Shown here: piece by piece, positions 52,425-60,191 of the stretch
How the letters are laid out: each line of letters begins with the position of its first letter
How positions within the stretch are numbered: position 1 is the first letter of the stretch
Assembly: GCF_021442385.1 (NCBI RefSeq)
Contig: NZ_MUZA01000004.1
Location: 62,001-126,000, forward strand
Source: Micromonospora sp. MH99
GTDB taxonomy: Bacteria > Actinomycetota > Actinomycetes > Mycobacteriales > Micromonosporaceae
Length of the DNA: 64,000 nucleotides
Direction: 5' to 3'
The notes under the pieces: generated by a model
What the model was told of the DNA's origin: nothing
What the model saw: only the letters and a program-made list of their open reading frames with translations
Databases searched by the model: none
Translations under genes and position numbers: made by a program

Positions 52425-52530
52425 GCGGCTTCCTCTTCGGTCGGTGGGATCGTCGGCGGCACGAACGATGTGTGTGACGCTCAGTGAGGGCAGGGGGTAT
52501 CGATCGACGGACACCCACTGAAGCCGCCGA

Positions 52531-52546
52531 GCTAATACGTATTAGC
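52531..52546. promoter_or_regulatory. LacI operator 1
   Basis: GCTAATACGTATTAGC, a perfect 16-bp palindrome. It lies just after a minus-strand promoter (TTGACA 52591-52586, 18-base spacer, CAACAT 52567-52562) that drives the propeller gene, the classic position for repression. Confidence 0.8.
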
Positions 52547-52561
52547 ATCTATGTTTTTTCG

Positions 52562-52591
52562 ATGTTGCGCGCTCGGCTGCGCCTCTGTCAA
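52562..52591 (-). promoter_or_regulatory. Promoter of the propeller gene
   Basis: TTGACA and CAACAT separated by 18 bases on the minus strand, ending 15 bases before operator 1. Confidence 0.5.
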
Positions 52592-52653
52592 GAGTTGGCT
52601 CGGGGTTCGCCGACCCACCCCGGCCGGACGATGACCCGGCGGCAGCCTCGGTA

Positions 52654-52669
52654 GCTAATGCGCATTACT
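52654..52669. promoter_or_regulatory. LacI operator 2
   Basis: GCTAATGCGCATTACT: the 12-base core TAATGCGCATTA is a perfect palindrome and the end deviates. Lies between the two promoters, allowing looping with operators 1 and 3. Confidence 0.65.
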
Positions 52670-52707
52670 CCAGCCAGTTCATTACGACGAAACCTTTCGT
52701 TCACCTC

Positions 52708-52737
52708 TTGACAGCTGCCGGACCACCGACCAAGCTC
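52708..52737 (+). promoter_or_regulatory. Promoter of lacI and the importer operon
   Basis: TTGACA at 52708-52713; the -10 is weak (CAAGCT or AAGCTC, 52731-52737). Operator 3 begins 17 bases later. Confidence 0.4.
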
Positions 52738-52753
52738 CTTCCCAACGCCGATC

Positions 52754-52769
52754 GCTAATACGCATTAGC
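52754..52769. promoter_or_regulatory. LacI operator 3
   Basis: GCTAATACGCATTAGC, palindromic except for one pair, 20 bases before the lacI start codon. Differs from operator 1 by one base. Confidence 0.8.
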
Positions 52770-52788
52770 ACCGCCGAAGGGACCTGAC

Positions 52789-53835
52789 GTGACTCCTCCC
52801 CCCAGACGCGTCACTCAACGTGACATCGCGCGGATGGCTGGCGTCAGTCAGGCGACGGTGTCGCTGGTGCTCAACAATCGGACCGACGCCGACGTCCGCA
52901 TCGCCCAGGAGACCCGGGACCGGGTGCTGCGGGTGATCGCCGAGACCGGGTACGCGGCTGACCCCGTGGCCCGCCGCCTCGCCGCACGGTTCAACCGGAT
53001 CATCGGCGTCTTCACGTACGAGCCCGCCTTCCCCAGCGGCAGCCGAGACTTCTTCCACCCGTTCCTGCTGGGCATCGAGGAGTACGCCGAGCGGGTCGGC
53101 TGCGACCTGCTGCTGTTCACCAGCGCACCGGTCGTGGACGGCCGGCGACGCATCTTCCACCAGGACAACCGGCTCCGTCTGGCCGACGGGTGCATCCTGC
53201 TCGGGCGCGAGATCGCCGGCGCGGAGCTGGACCGACTCAACCGCGACGGATATCCGTACGTCGCCGTCGGACGCCGGGACGACGCCGGCGGCCCGGTCCC
53301 CTACGTCGGTGCCGCCTACGCCTCGGCGGTGTCCCAGCTCGTCGAGATCGCGCTGCGGCACGGTCACCGCCGGCTGACGTACGTGAGCACGGGCACCACC
53401 GCGGAATCCTCCGAAGACCGACGCCGCGGGTTTCATGCCGCCGCGGCGACCGCCCAGAGCGCCGGGCAGATGTCGGCGCTGGCCACCGAGGCCGACACCA
53501 CCATCGACGCCCTGCTGGCCGACGGGACCACCGTCGTCTTCGTGGAGGACTTCGCCACGGCGGTCGCGCTGGAGTCGGCCACCCGCCGGCGCGGCCTGAC
53601 CGTGCCCGGCGACCTGTCGATCGTGACCCTCGGCGACCCGACGGTCCCCGTCCCCACCGACATCACGTTCACCGGGTTCCGCATCCCCCGCGAGGAGATG
53701 GGCCGACAGTCGGTCGAGGTGCTGACGGGCGTCATCGATGGCAGCGCGGACGGTGTCCAGCAGCGACTTCTCCCCTGCGAAATCGTCGAGGGCAGCACCC
53801 TCGGCACCCCTGATCCGGCGGTTGACCGGCGCTGA
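52789..53835 (+). CDS. LacI-family transcriptional regulator
   Basis: 348 residues, GTG 52789. VTQRDIARMAGVSQATVSLV is the helix-turn-helix and ARRLAARFNRIIGVF the hinge with the minor-groove Leu region. The periplasmic-binding-like domain (FFHPFLLGIEEYAERVGCDL onward) should bind a sugar. Three palindromes of the LacI type lie immediately upstream. The first gene of the operon that includes the importer follows 30 bases later. Confidence 0.9.
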   Translation: MTPPPRRVTQRDIARMAGVSQATVSLVLNNRTDADVRIAQETRDRVLRVIAETGYAADPVARRLAARFNRIIGVFTYEPAFPSGSRDFFHPFLLGIEEYAERVGCDLLLFTSAPVVDGRRRIFHQDNRLRLADGCILLGREIAGAELDRLNRDGYPYVAVGRRDDAGGPVPYVGAAYASAVSQLVEIALRHGHRRLTYVSTGTTAESSEDRRRGFHAAAATAQSAGQMSALATEADTTIDALLADGTTVVFVEDFATAVALESATRRRGLTVPGDLSIVTLGDPTVPVPTDITFTGFRIPREEMGRQSVEVLTGVIDGSADGVQQRLLPCEIVEGSTLGTPDPAVDRR

Positions 53836-53865
53836 GCGGTCGGCCGCGCAACTGGAAGGAAACAC

Positions 53866-55470
53866 GTGGTACTCATGCGTACGGACGTCCTCGTCGTCGG
53901 GGGCGGGTTGGGCGGCGTCGCCGCGGCGCTCGCCGCAGCCCGGGCCGGCCGGTCCGTCATCCTGACCGAGGAGTTCGACTGGCTCGGCGGGCAACTCACC
54001 AGCCAGGCCGTCCCCCCGGACGAACACTCCTGGATCGAGCAGTTCGGCGCCACCGCCAGCTATCGGGAGCTGCGCAACGGCATTCGCGACTACTACCGTC
54101 GGCACTACCCGTTGACCGAACGGTCCCGGTCCTGGACCGACCTCAACCCCGGTGCGGGTTGGGTGAGCCGGCTCTGCCACGAGCCGCGGGTGGCCGTCGC
54201 TGTCCTCGAACAGATGCTCGCGCCGTACCTCGGTTCGGGCCGTATCCGGGTGCTCCAGCCGTACCGGCCGGTGGCCGCGGAGACCGACGGGGACCGGGTG
54301 ACCGGCGTGACCCTCGCGCACCGCGACCGCGACGAGCGGATCGACGTGGTCGCGCCGTACGTCCTGGACGCCACCGAGACCGGCGAGTTGCTACCGCTGA
54401 CGGGCACCGAGTACGTCACCGGGTTCGAATCGCAGGCGGACACCGGTGAGCCGAGCGCCCCGGCCGAGGCCCAGCCGATGAACATGCAGGCGGTGTCCGT
54501 CTGCTTCGCCCTCGACCACGTCGACGGCGACCACACCATCGACCGTCCCGCGGGGTACGACTTCTGGCGCGACTACAAGCCCGACTTCTGGGGTGACCGG
54601 CTGCTGTCCTGGAAGTCACCGCACCCGCGCACGCTGGAGATCGTCGAGCGCAGCTTCACCCCCAACCCGGACGACGACCCGTTGAGCGTCAACGCCGACC
54701 AACGCCTCAACCCCGGCGACGGCAACCTGTGGACGTTCCGCCGGATCGCCGCGCGGCGCAACTTCACCGACGGCGCGTACGACAGCGACATCACGCTGGT
54801 CAACTGGCCGATGATCGACTACTTCGAGGGTCCGGTCATCGACGTCCCGAACGCGTCGTGGCACCTGTCCAAGGCCCGCGAGCTGTCGTACTCGGTGCTG
54901 TACTGGATGCAGACGGAGGCGCCGCGCCCGGACGGCGGCACCGGCTTCCCGGGCCTGCGGCTGCGTGGCGACGTGACCGGCAGCGCGGACGGCCTGGCCC
55001 AGGCCCCGTACATCCGCGAGTCCCGCCGGATCCGTGCCGAATACACGGTGGCCGAGCAGGATCTGTCCCTGGCGGTCCGGGGCGACCACGGCGCGGTCAG
55101 CTACCCGGACGCGGTGGGCGTGGGCATGTACCGGATCGACCTGCACCCGTCGACCGGCGGCGACAACTACATCGACGTCGGCTCCTGCCCGTTCGAGATT
55201 CCGCTCGGCGCGCTGATCCCGCAGCGGATGGAGAACCTGCTGCCGGCCGGCAAGAACATCGGCACCACCCACATCACCAACGGCAGCTACCGGCTGCACC
55301 CCGTCGAGTGGAACGTCGGTGAGGTCGCCGGTCTGCTCGCCGACTTCTGTCTGGCGCAGGGCGAGTCCCCGCGCGCGGTCCGCAACACCCCCCGTCTGCT
55401 GGCTGACTTCCAGGACCGCCTCACCGCGGCCGGGGTGGAGCAGCGCTGGCCACAGATCGCGGGCTACTGA
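53866..55470 (+). CDS. FAD-dependent oxidoreductase (FAD_oxidored family)
   Basis: 534 residues from GTG 53866 (GGAAGGA upstream). The dinucleotide-binding motif VLVVGGGLGGVAAALAAARA is followed by EEFDWLGGQLTSQAVPPDEH, a pattern of the PF12831 FAD_oxidored group, DATETGELLPLTGTEYVTG in the middle and LLPAGKNIGTTHITNGSYRL near the C-terminus for flavin contacts. No signal peptide, hence cytosolic. Members are largely uncharacterised. In this operon it is the gene closest to the regulator and should act on the imported sugar or its derivative, but no known ManNAc pathway has such a step. Confidence 0.85.
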   Translation: MVLMRTDVLVVGGGLGGVAAALAAARAGRSVILTEEFDWLGGQLTSQAVPPDEHSWIEQFGATASYRELRNGIRDYYRRHYPLTERSRSWTDLNPGAGWVSRLCHEPRVAVAVLEQMLAPYLGSGRIRVLQPYRPVAAETDGDRVTGVTLAHRDRDERIDVVAPYVLDATETGELLPLTGTEYVTGFESQADTGEPSAPAEAQPMNMQAVSVCFALDHVDGDHTIDRPAGYDFWRDYKPDFWGDRLLSWKSPHPRTLEIVERSFTPNPDDDPLSVNADQRLNPGDGNLWTFRRIAARRNFTDGAYDSDITLVNWPMIDYFEGPVIDVPNASWHLSKARELSYSVLYWMQTEAPRPDGGTGFPGLRLRGDVTGSADGLAQAPYIRESRRIRAEYTVAEQDLSLAVRGDHGAVSYPDAVGVGMYRIDLHPSTGGDNYIDVGSCPFEIPLGALIPQRMENLLPAGKNIGTTHITNGSYRLHPVEWNVGEVAGLLADFCLAQGESPRAVRNTPRLLADFQDRLTAAGVEQRWPQIAGY

Positions 55471-55495
55471 ACACACCCCCGGTAAGGAGAACATT

Positions 55496-56779
55496 GTGAA
55501 AGCAGGAAAGGCCCTGCGCGGCGTCGCCGTGGCACTGGCCGGCACGCTCGCCCTGACCGCCTGCGGTGGCGGTGACGACGCCGACGACAGCGGCCCGGCG
55601 GCACTGCGGATGACCGTCTGGTCGGCCAACGAGGCGCACCTCAAGTTGTTCAACGAGATCGCCGACGAGTACCGCAAGAGCCACCCGGACGTGACCGAGA
55701 TCAAGTTCGATCCGCTGCCGTTCGACACCTACACCACGACCCTGACGACGCAGATCGCGGGCGGGAACGCGCCGGACCTCGCGTGGGTGTTCGAGAACTC
55801 CGCCCCCGACTTCGTGGCCTCGGGCGCGCTGCTGCCGCTGGACGACACCCTCAAGAAGGCCGAGGGCTACGGGTACGAGGACATCTCCCCCGCCACGCTC
55901 AAGCTCTGGCAGAACGACGGCAAGCTGTACGCGTACCCCTTCTCCACCTCGCCGTTCGGGGTCTTCGTCAACAACGACATGGTCAAGAAGGCCGGGCAGA
56001 AGACCCCGGCCGAGCTGATCGCGGCTGGCCAGTGGAACTGGGACAACGCCCTGGCAACCGCCGCGGCGACGGCGGCGGACTCCGGCAAGGCCGGGATGGT
56101 CATCCGGGACTTCGACTACAAGGGCTGGGACAACCTGTCCACCTTCTGGACCGGGTGGGGCGCCCAGGCGTGGAGCGAGGACGGCAAGTCCTGTGGCTTC
56201 AACAGCCCGGAGATGGTCGATGCGATGACCACCCTGCACAAGGCCACCTTCACCCAGAAGGCGCTGCCGGGCCCCGGTACGACCGCCGACTTCTTCGCCG
56301 GTGACTCGGCCATGACGGTCACCCAGATCTCCCGCGCCTCGCTGCTGAAGGACGACGGCTTCGGGTGGGACCTGGTGCCGCTGCCGGCCGGTCCGAAGGG
56401 GAACTACGCGGTGGTCGGCCAGGCCGGCATCGGTGTGATGAAGAAGAGCCCGCACGCCAAGCAGGCGGCCGACTTCCTGGCCTTCTTCACCAACCCCACG
56501 AACTCGGCGAAGCTCGCCCAGTTCTTCCCGGCGCCCCGGCAGTCGCAGCTGACCGCCGAGACCCTCGCCAAGACGAACCCGAAGCTCAAGCCGGAGCAGC
56601 TGCAGAAGGTCGTCATCGACGGCATCACCAACGGCGTGGTCAAGCCCAGCCACTCCGGCCAAGCCGAGCTGAGCCAGCAGGTCCGCGCCGGACTCGACCC
56701 GCTGTGGCAGCCGAACGCGGACGTCAAGGCCGTACTCGACGGCGTCTGCACCAAGATCCAGCCGCTGCTGGCGAAGTAA
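55496..56779 (+). CDS. Extracellular sugar-binding lipoprotein of an ABC importer
   Basis: 427 residues from GTG 55496 (AAGGAGA six bases upstream). Lipobox LALTAC with the lipidated Cys23. The mature protein is a family 1 solute-binding protein: RMTVWSANEAHLKLFNEIAD, QIAGGNAPDLAWVFENSAPD and YAYPFSTSPFGVFVNNDM. Captures a mono- or oligosaccharide for the two permeases encoded next. Confidence 0.9.
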   Translation: MKAGKALRGVAVALAGTLALTACGGGDDADDSGPAALRMTVWSANEAHLKLFNEIADEYRKSHPDVTEIKFDPLPFDTYTTTLTTQIAGGNAPDLAWVFENSAPDFVASGALLPLDDTLKKAEGYGYEDISPATLKLWQNDGKLYAYPFSTSPFGVFVNNDMVKKAGQKTPAELIAAGQWNWDNALATAAATAADSGKAGMVIRDFDYKGWDNLSTFWTGWGAQAWSEDGKSCGFNSPEMVDAMTTLHKATFTQKALPGPGTTADFFAGDSAMTVTQISRASLLKDDGFGWDLVPLPAGPKGNYAVVGQAGIGVMKKSPHAKQAADFLAFFTNPTNSAKLAQFFPAPRQSQLTAETLAKTNPKLKPEQLQKVVIDGITNGVVKPSHSGQAELSQQVRAGLDPLWQPNADVKAVLDGVCTKIQPLLAK

Positions 56780-56790
56780 GGCCAACGATC

Positions 56791-57738
56791 ATGACCCAGA
56801 CGGACACCAGGGTGGGCTCGGCTGCTGCCGGGCCCACCCCGGGCCCGGCCCGGCCGTTCTGGACCAGCCGCCGCCGGGACCAGCTCGCCGGATACGTGTT
56901 CATCGCACCGCAACTGCTCGGCAGCGTCGTCTTCGTGATCCTGCCGCTGATCCTCGTGCTCTGGTACAGCCTGCACGAGTGGAACGTGCTCGCCGGAACC
57001 TTCGACTTCGTCGGCACCGACAACTACAAGGCTCTCGCCGATGATCCCAACCTCGGTGCGGTGCTGCGCGCCACCGGACTGTTCTCCGTCGGTTTGGTGG
57101 TGCTCAACCTCGGCCTGGCGCTGCTTCTGGCAGTCCTGCTGAACCAGAGGCTGCGGGGCACGATCGTGTTCCGCACGCTGTTCTTCTCGCCCGTGGTGGT
57201 CTCGCTGGTGGCCTGGACCATCGTTTGGGGCTTCCTGCTTCAGGACAACGGCGGGATCAACGGGCTGCTCGACACCATCGGGGTGGACGGGCCGAACTGG
57301 CTGCGCGGCGAGGGCACCGCGATGGTCTCCGTGATCGTCGTGCAGGTGTTCAAGAACGTCGGCCTGAACATGGTGCTGTTCCTGGCCGCCCTCCAGGGTG
57401 TGCCGGGCGAGCTGTACGAGGCCGCCGAGGTGGACGGGGCGAGCCGCATGCGTCAGTTCTGGCGGATCACCGTACCGCTGATCAGCCCCACGATCCTGCT
57501 GACGTCGATCATCACAGTGGTCGGGTCGTTGCAGGTCTTCGCGCAGATCTCGGTGCTCACCCAGGGCGGCCCGGGCACATCGACGACGGTCCTCGTCTAC
57601 TACCTGTACCAGCAGGCCTTCCAATTCCATCACTTCGGCTACGGCGCCACGCTGTCGATCGTCCTGTTCGCCATCGTGCTCGCCCTCACCGTGCTGCAGT
57701 GGCAGATGCGCAAGAGGTGGGTCTTCCATGAGTCGTGA
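56791..57738 (+). CDS. Sugar ABC transporter permease (MalF-type)
   Basis: 315 residues, ATG 56791. Six helices and the EAA loop YEAAEVDGASRMRQFWRITV PLISP (split here: EAAEVDGASRM then RQFWRITVPLI) that contacts the ATPase. No ATPase gene is in the operon; CUT1 importers of actinomycetes commonly share the MsiK ATPase encoded elsewhere. Confidence 0.9.
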   Translation: MTQTDTRVGSAAAGPTPGPARPFWTSRRRDQLAGYVFIAPQLLGSVVFVILPLILVLWYSLHEWNVLAGTFDFVGTDNYKALADDPNLGAVLRATGLFSVGLVVLNLGLALLLAVLLNQRLRGTIVFRTLFFSPVVVSLVAWTIVWGFLLQDNGGINGLLDTIGVDGPNWLRGEGTAMVSVIVVQVFKNVGLNMVLFLAALQGVPGELYEAAEVDGASRMRQFWRITVPLISPTILLTSIITVVGSLQVFAQISVLTQGGPGTSTTVLVYYLYQQAFQFHHFGYGATLSIVLFAIVLALTVLQWQMRKRWVFHES

Positions 57739-58570
57739 CCTGTCCCGCCGGACCAAGCTGGTGCTCTACGGCGTGCTGCTGGTCCTGGCGATCCCGTTCG
57801 TCTTCCCGACCTGGTGGATGGTCACCTCGTCGCTGAAGCCGGTGGCGGACATCTTCGCCTTCCCGCCGAAGCTCCTGCCGACCAATCCCCGGTTCGACGC
57901 CTATCAGCGGGTGTTCGAGTTGCAGCCGTTCGGGCAGCAGTACCTGAACAGCCTCTACATCGCGCTGGTCGTCACGGTCGGCACCATGGCCGTGTCGGCG
58001 CTGGCCGGGTACGCCTTCGCGCGCATCCGGTTCCGGGGCCAGAACGTGCTGTTCCTGGTCGTCCTCGCGGGCCTGCTCATTCCGAGCGAGGTGACGATCG
58101 TGCCGCTGTTCCAGATGTTCTTCAAACTCGGCCTGGTCAACACCCACTGGCCGCTGATCCTGGTGCCGATCTTCGGCGCGCCCAGCGTTCTGGCGACGTT
58201 CATCATGCGGCAGTTCTTCATCAGCCTGCCCGGTGAGTTGGAGGAGGCGGCCCGGGTCGACGGGCTGGGCCGATTCGCCACCTTCTGGCGGATCGCCCTG
58301 CCGCTGTCGCGCCCGGCGCTGGGCGCGGTGGCGATCTTCACCTTCCTGCACAGCTGGAACCTCTATCTGGAGCCGATCGTCTTCCTCTCCTCGCCGGAGA
58401 AGTTCACCCTGCCCCAGGCGCTCACCCAGTTCGTCGACGCCTACGGCGGCCCCATGTGGGACGTCCAGATGGCCGCGGCGTCGATGACCGCCCTGCCCGT
58501 CCTGGTGGTCTTCGTCATCGCGCAGAAGCAGTTCGTCGAGGGCCTCGCGCACACCGGCCTCAAGGGATGA
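57728..58570 (+). CDS. Sugar ABC transporter permease (MalG-type)
   Basis: 280 residues, ATG 57728, overlapping the previous gene by 11 bases. EAA loop EEAARVDGLGRFATFWRIAL and six helices. Works as a heterodimer with the MalF-type partner. Its stop overlaps the ROK kinase start (ATGA). Confidence 0.9.
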   Translation: MSRDLSRRTKLVLYGVLLVLAIPFVFPTWWMVTSSLKPVADIFAFPPKLLPTNPRFDAYQRVFELQPFGQQYLNSLYIALVVTVGTMAVSALAGYAFARIRFRGQNVLFLVVLAGLLIPSEVTIVPLFQMFFKLGLVNTHWPLILVPIFGAPSVLATFIMRQFFISLPGELEEAARVDGLGRFATFWRIALPLSRPALGAVAIFTFLHSWNLYLEPIVFLSSPEKFTLPQALTQFVDAYGGPMWDVQMAAASMTALPVLVVFVIAQKQFVEGLAHTGLKG

Positions 58571-59481
58571 CGACACCGGTTGTCGGAATCGACATCGGCG
58601 GCACCAAGACGGCGGCCGCGCTCGTCGACCGGACCGGGCGGGTGCTGGAGCGCCGCGAGGCGCCCACCCCGGCCCGGTCCGGGCCCGAGGCCGTGCTGGA
58701 CGTCGCCGCCCGGCTGGCCACGGATCTGCTCGGCGCGACCGCCGGACCGTTGGGCGTGGGCACCGCCGGCACGGTCGATCCCGCGACCGGCAGCATCCGG
58801 TACGCCACCGACAGCTTGCCCGGCTGGACGGGCATCCCGGTCGCCGACGAGCTGGCCACCCGGCTGGGTCGCGACGTGCGCGTCACCAACGACGTGAACG
58901 CCGCCGCGCTCGGCGAAAGCTGGGCCGGCGCCGGACGGGACCGCGCCCACGTCCTGCTGGTGGCCGTCGGCACCGGGTTGGGTGGGGCGATCATCCGCGA
59001 CGACCGGGTCGAGGCCGGCGCCCGCGGGGCAGCCGGCGAGGTGGGGCATCTGCCCGCCCCGGGCGCCGAACGACTGCGGTGCGGATGCGGCCGCCACGGG
59101 CACCTGGAGGCGATCGCCTCCGGCAGCGGGCTGGCCGCCGCGTACGCCATCGAGACCGGCATCCATGTCACCGGGCGGACCGTTGCCGAGCGCGCCGCGA
59201 CCGGAGACGGCGCCGCCCAGCGGGTCGTGGAACGGGCCGGAGCCGTCCTCGGCGCGACCCTGGCGGGATTGGTGGCGCTGCTCGATCCGGACGCTGTCCT
59301 GGTGGCCGGCGGAGCGGCCGGTTCCCTGCTGCCCGCCGCTTCGGCCGCCTACTCGGCCGAGGTGCCCGCCGGCTGGGCCGACGTTCCGCTCCTGCCCGCC
59401 ACGCTGGGCACCGACGCCGTCCTCGTCGGGGCCGCCCGACTGGCCATCGACCGACCCCACATCGAAGGGACCAACAGGTGA
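58567..59481 (+). CDS. ROK-family sugar kinase (probable N-acetylmannosamine kinase)
   Basis: 304 residues, ATG 58567. ATP motif VVGIDIGGTKTAAALVDRTG, VTNDVNAAALGESWAGAG with the catalytic Asp, VAVGTGLGGAIIRDD and the zinc motif CGCGRHGHLEA. ROK kinases phosphorylate glucose, GlcNAc or ManNAc. The following gene is a ManNAc-6-P epimerase, coupled by a GTGA overlap, so ManNAc is the most economical substrate. No helix-turn-helix is present, which excludes a ROK repressor. Confidence 0.85.
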   Translation: MTTPVVGIDIGGTKTAAALVDRTGRVLERREAPTPARSGPEAVLDVAARLATDLLGATAGPLGVGTAGTVDPATGSIRYATDSLPGWTGIPVADELATRLGRDVRVTNDVNAAALGESWAGAGRDRAHVLLVAVGTGLGGAIIRDDRVEAGARGAAGEVGHLPAPGAERLRCGCGRHGHLEAIASGSGLAAAYAIETGIHVTGRTVAERAATGDGAAQRVVERAGAVLGATLAGLVALLDPDAVLVAGGAAGSLLPAASAAYSAEVPAGWADVPLLPATLGTDAVLVGAARLAIDRPHIEGTNR

Positions 59482-60191
59482 ACGTGCTCGACGACCTGGC
59501 CGGCGGGCTGGTGGTGTCCTGCCAGCCGCTGCCCGACGACCCGGGCGATCCGATGCGGGATCCGTACGTCCAGGCACGGGTGGCGGCCGCTGTGGTACGC
59601 GGCGGCGCCGTGGCGGTCCGGGTCAACGGACCGGACGACGTCCGAACCGTTCGCGCTGCCGTCGACGTTCCGGTGATCGGGCTGTACAAGCATGGCGCCG
59701 AGGACGTCTTCATCACCCCCACCGCGGCCCACGCGCTCGAGGTGGCCCTGGCCGGGGCGGAGATCGTCGCGATCGACGCCACCGACCGCCCCCGGCCGGA
59801 CGGCCGCGCCTTCGCCGACACGGTCCGCGTGCTCCGCGAACGGACCGACGCACTGATCCTGGCAGACGTCGCCACCGCCGCCGAGGGCGTCGCAGCCGTC
59901 GAGGCCGGCGCGGACGCCGTCGCCACCACGCTGTCCGGTTACACACCGGCCAGCCCACCGACCGACGGGCCCGACCTCGGGCTCGTGGAGCGACTCGTCG
60001 CACTGCTGCCCGTTCCGGTCATCGCCGAAGGGCGGTACCGCAACACGGAACAGATCGGCCAGGCCTTCGAGGCAGGTGCCCACGCGGTGGTGATGGGCAA
60101 CGCCGTCACCTCACCGCTCTGGATCACCCGCCGGCTCGTGCCGGCCACCCCCCGCGCGGCGAGCGCACCGAAACAGAGGAGTGAGCGATGA
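59478..60191 (+). CDS. nanE: N-acetylmannosamine-6-phosphate 2-epimerase
   Basis: 237 residues, GTG 59478. A TIM barrel with NanE signatures: VSCQPLPDDP, PVIGLYKHGAEDVFITPTAA with the catalytic Lys, IVAIDATDRPRPDG with the Asp, ATTLSGYT and PVIAEGRYRNTEQI with the Glu, then MGNAVTSPLWITRRLV. Converts ManNAc-6-P to GlcNAc-6-P, which enters amino sugar catabolism through NagA/NagB (not in this window). Neither sialate lyase nor sialidase is visible nearby. Coupled on both sides (GTGA before, ATGA after). Confidence 0.9.
   Translation: MNVLDDLAGGLVVSCQPLPDDPGDPMRDPYVQARVAAAVVRGGAVAVRVNGPDDVRTVRAAVDVPVIGLYKHGAEDVFITPTAAHALEVALAGAEIVAIDATDRPRPDGRAFADTVRVLRERTDALILADVATAAEGVAAVEAGADAVATTLSGYTPASPPTDGPDLGLVERLVALLPVPVIAEGRYRNTEQIGQAFEAGAHAVVMGNAVTSPLWITRRLVPATPRAASAPKQRSER

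Noticed and set aside
59478..60191. Full sialic acid catabolism (nanA, sialidase) in the importer operon
   Set aside because: No N-acetylneuraminate lyase or sialidase motif is present in the window, so only the ManNAc-6-P epimerase and kinase steps are claimed.
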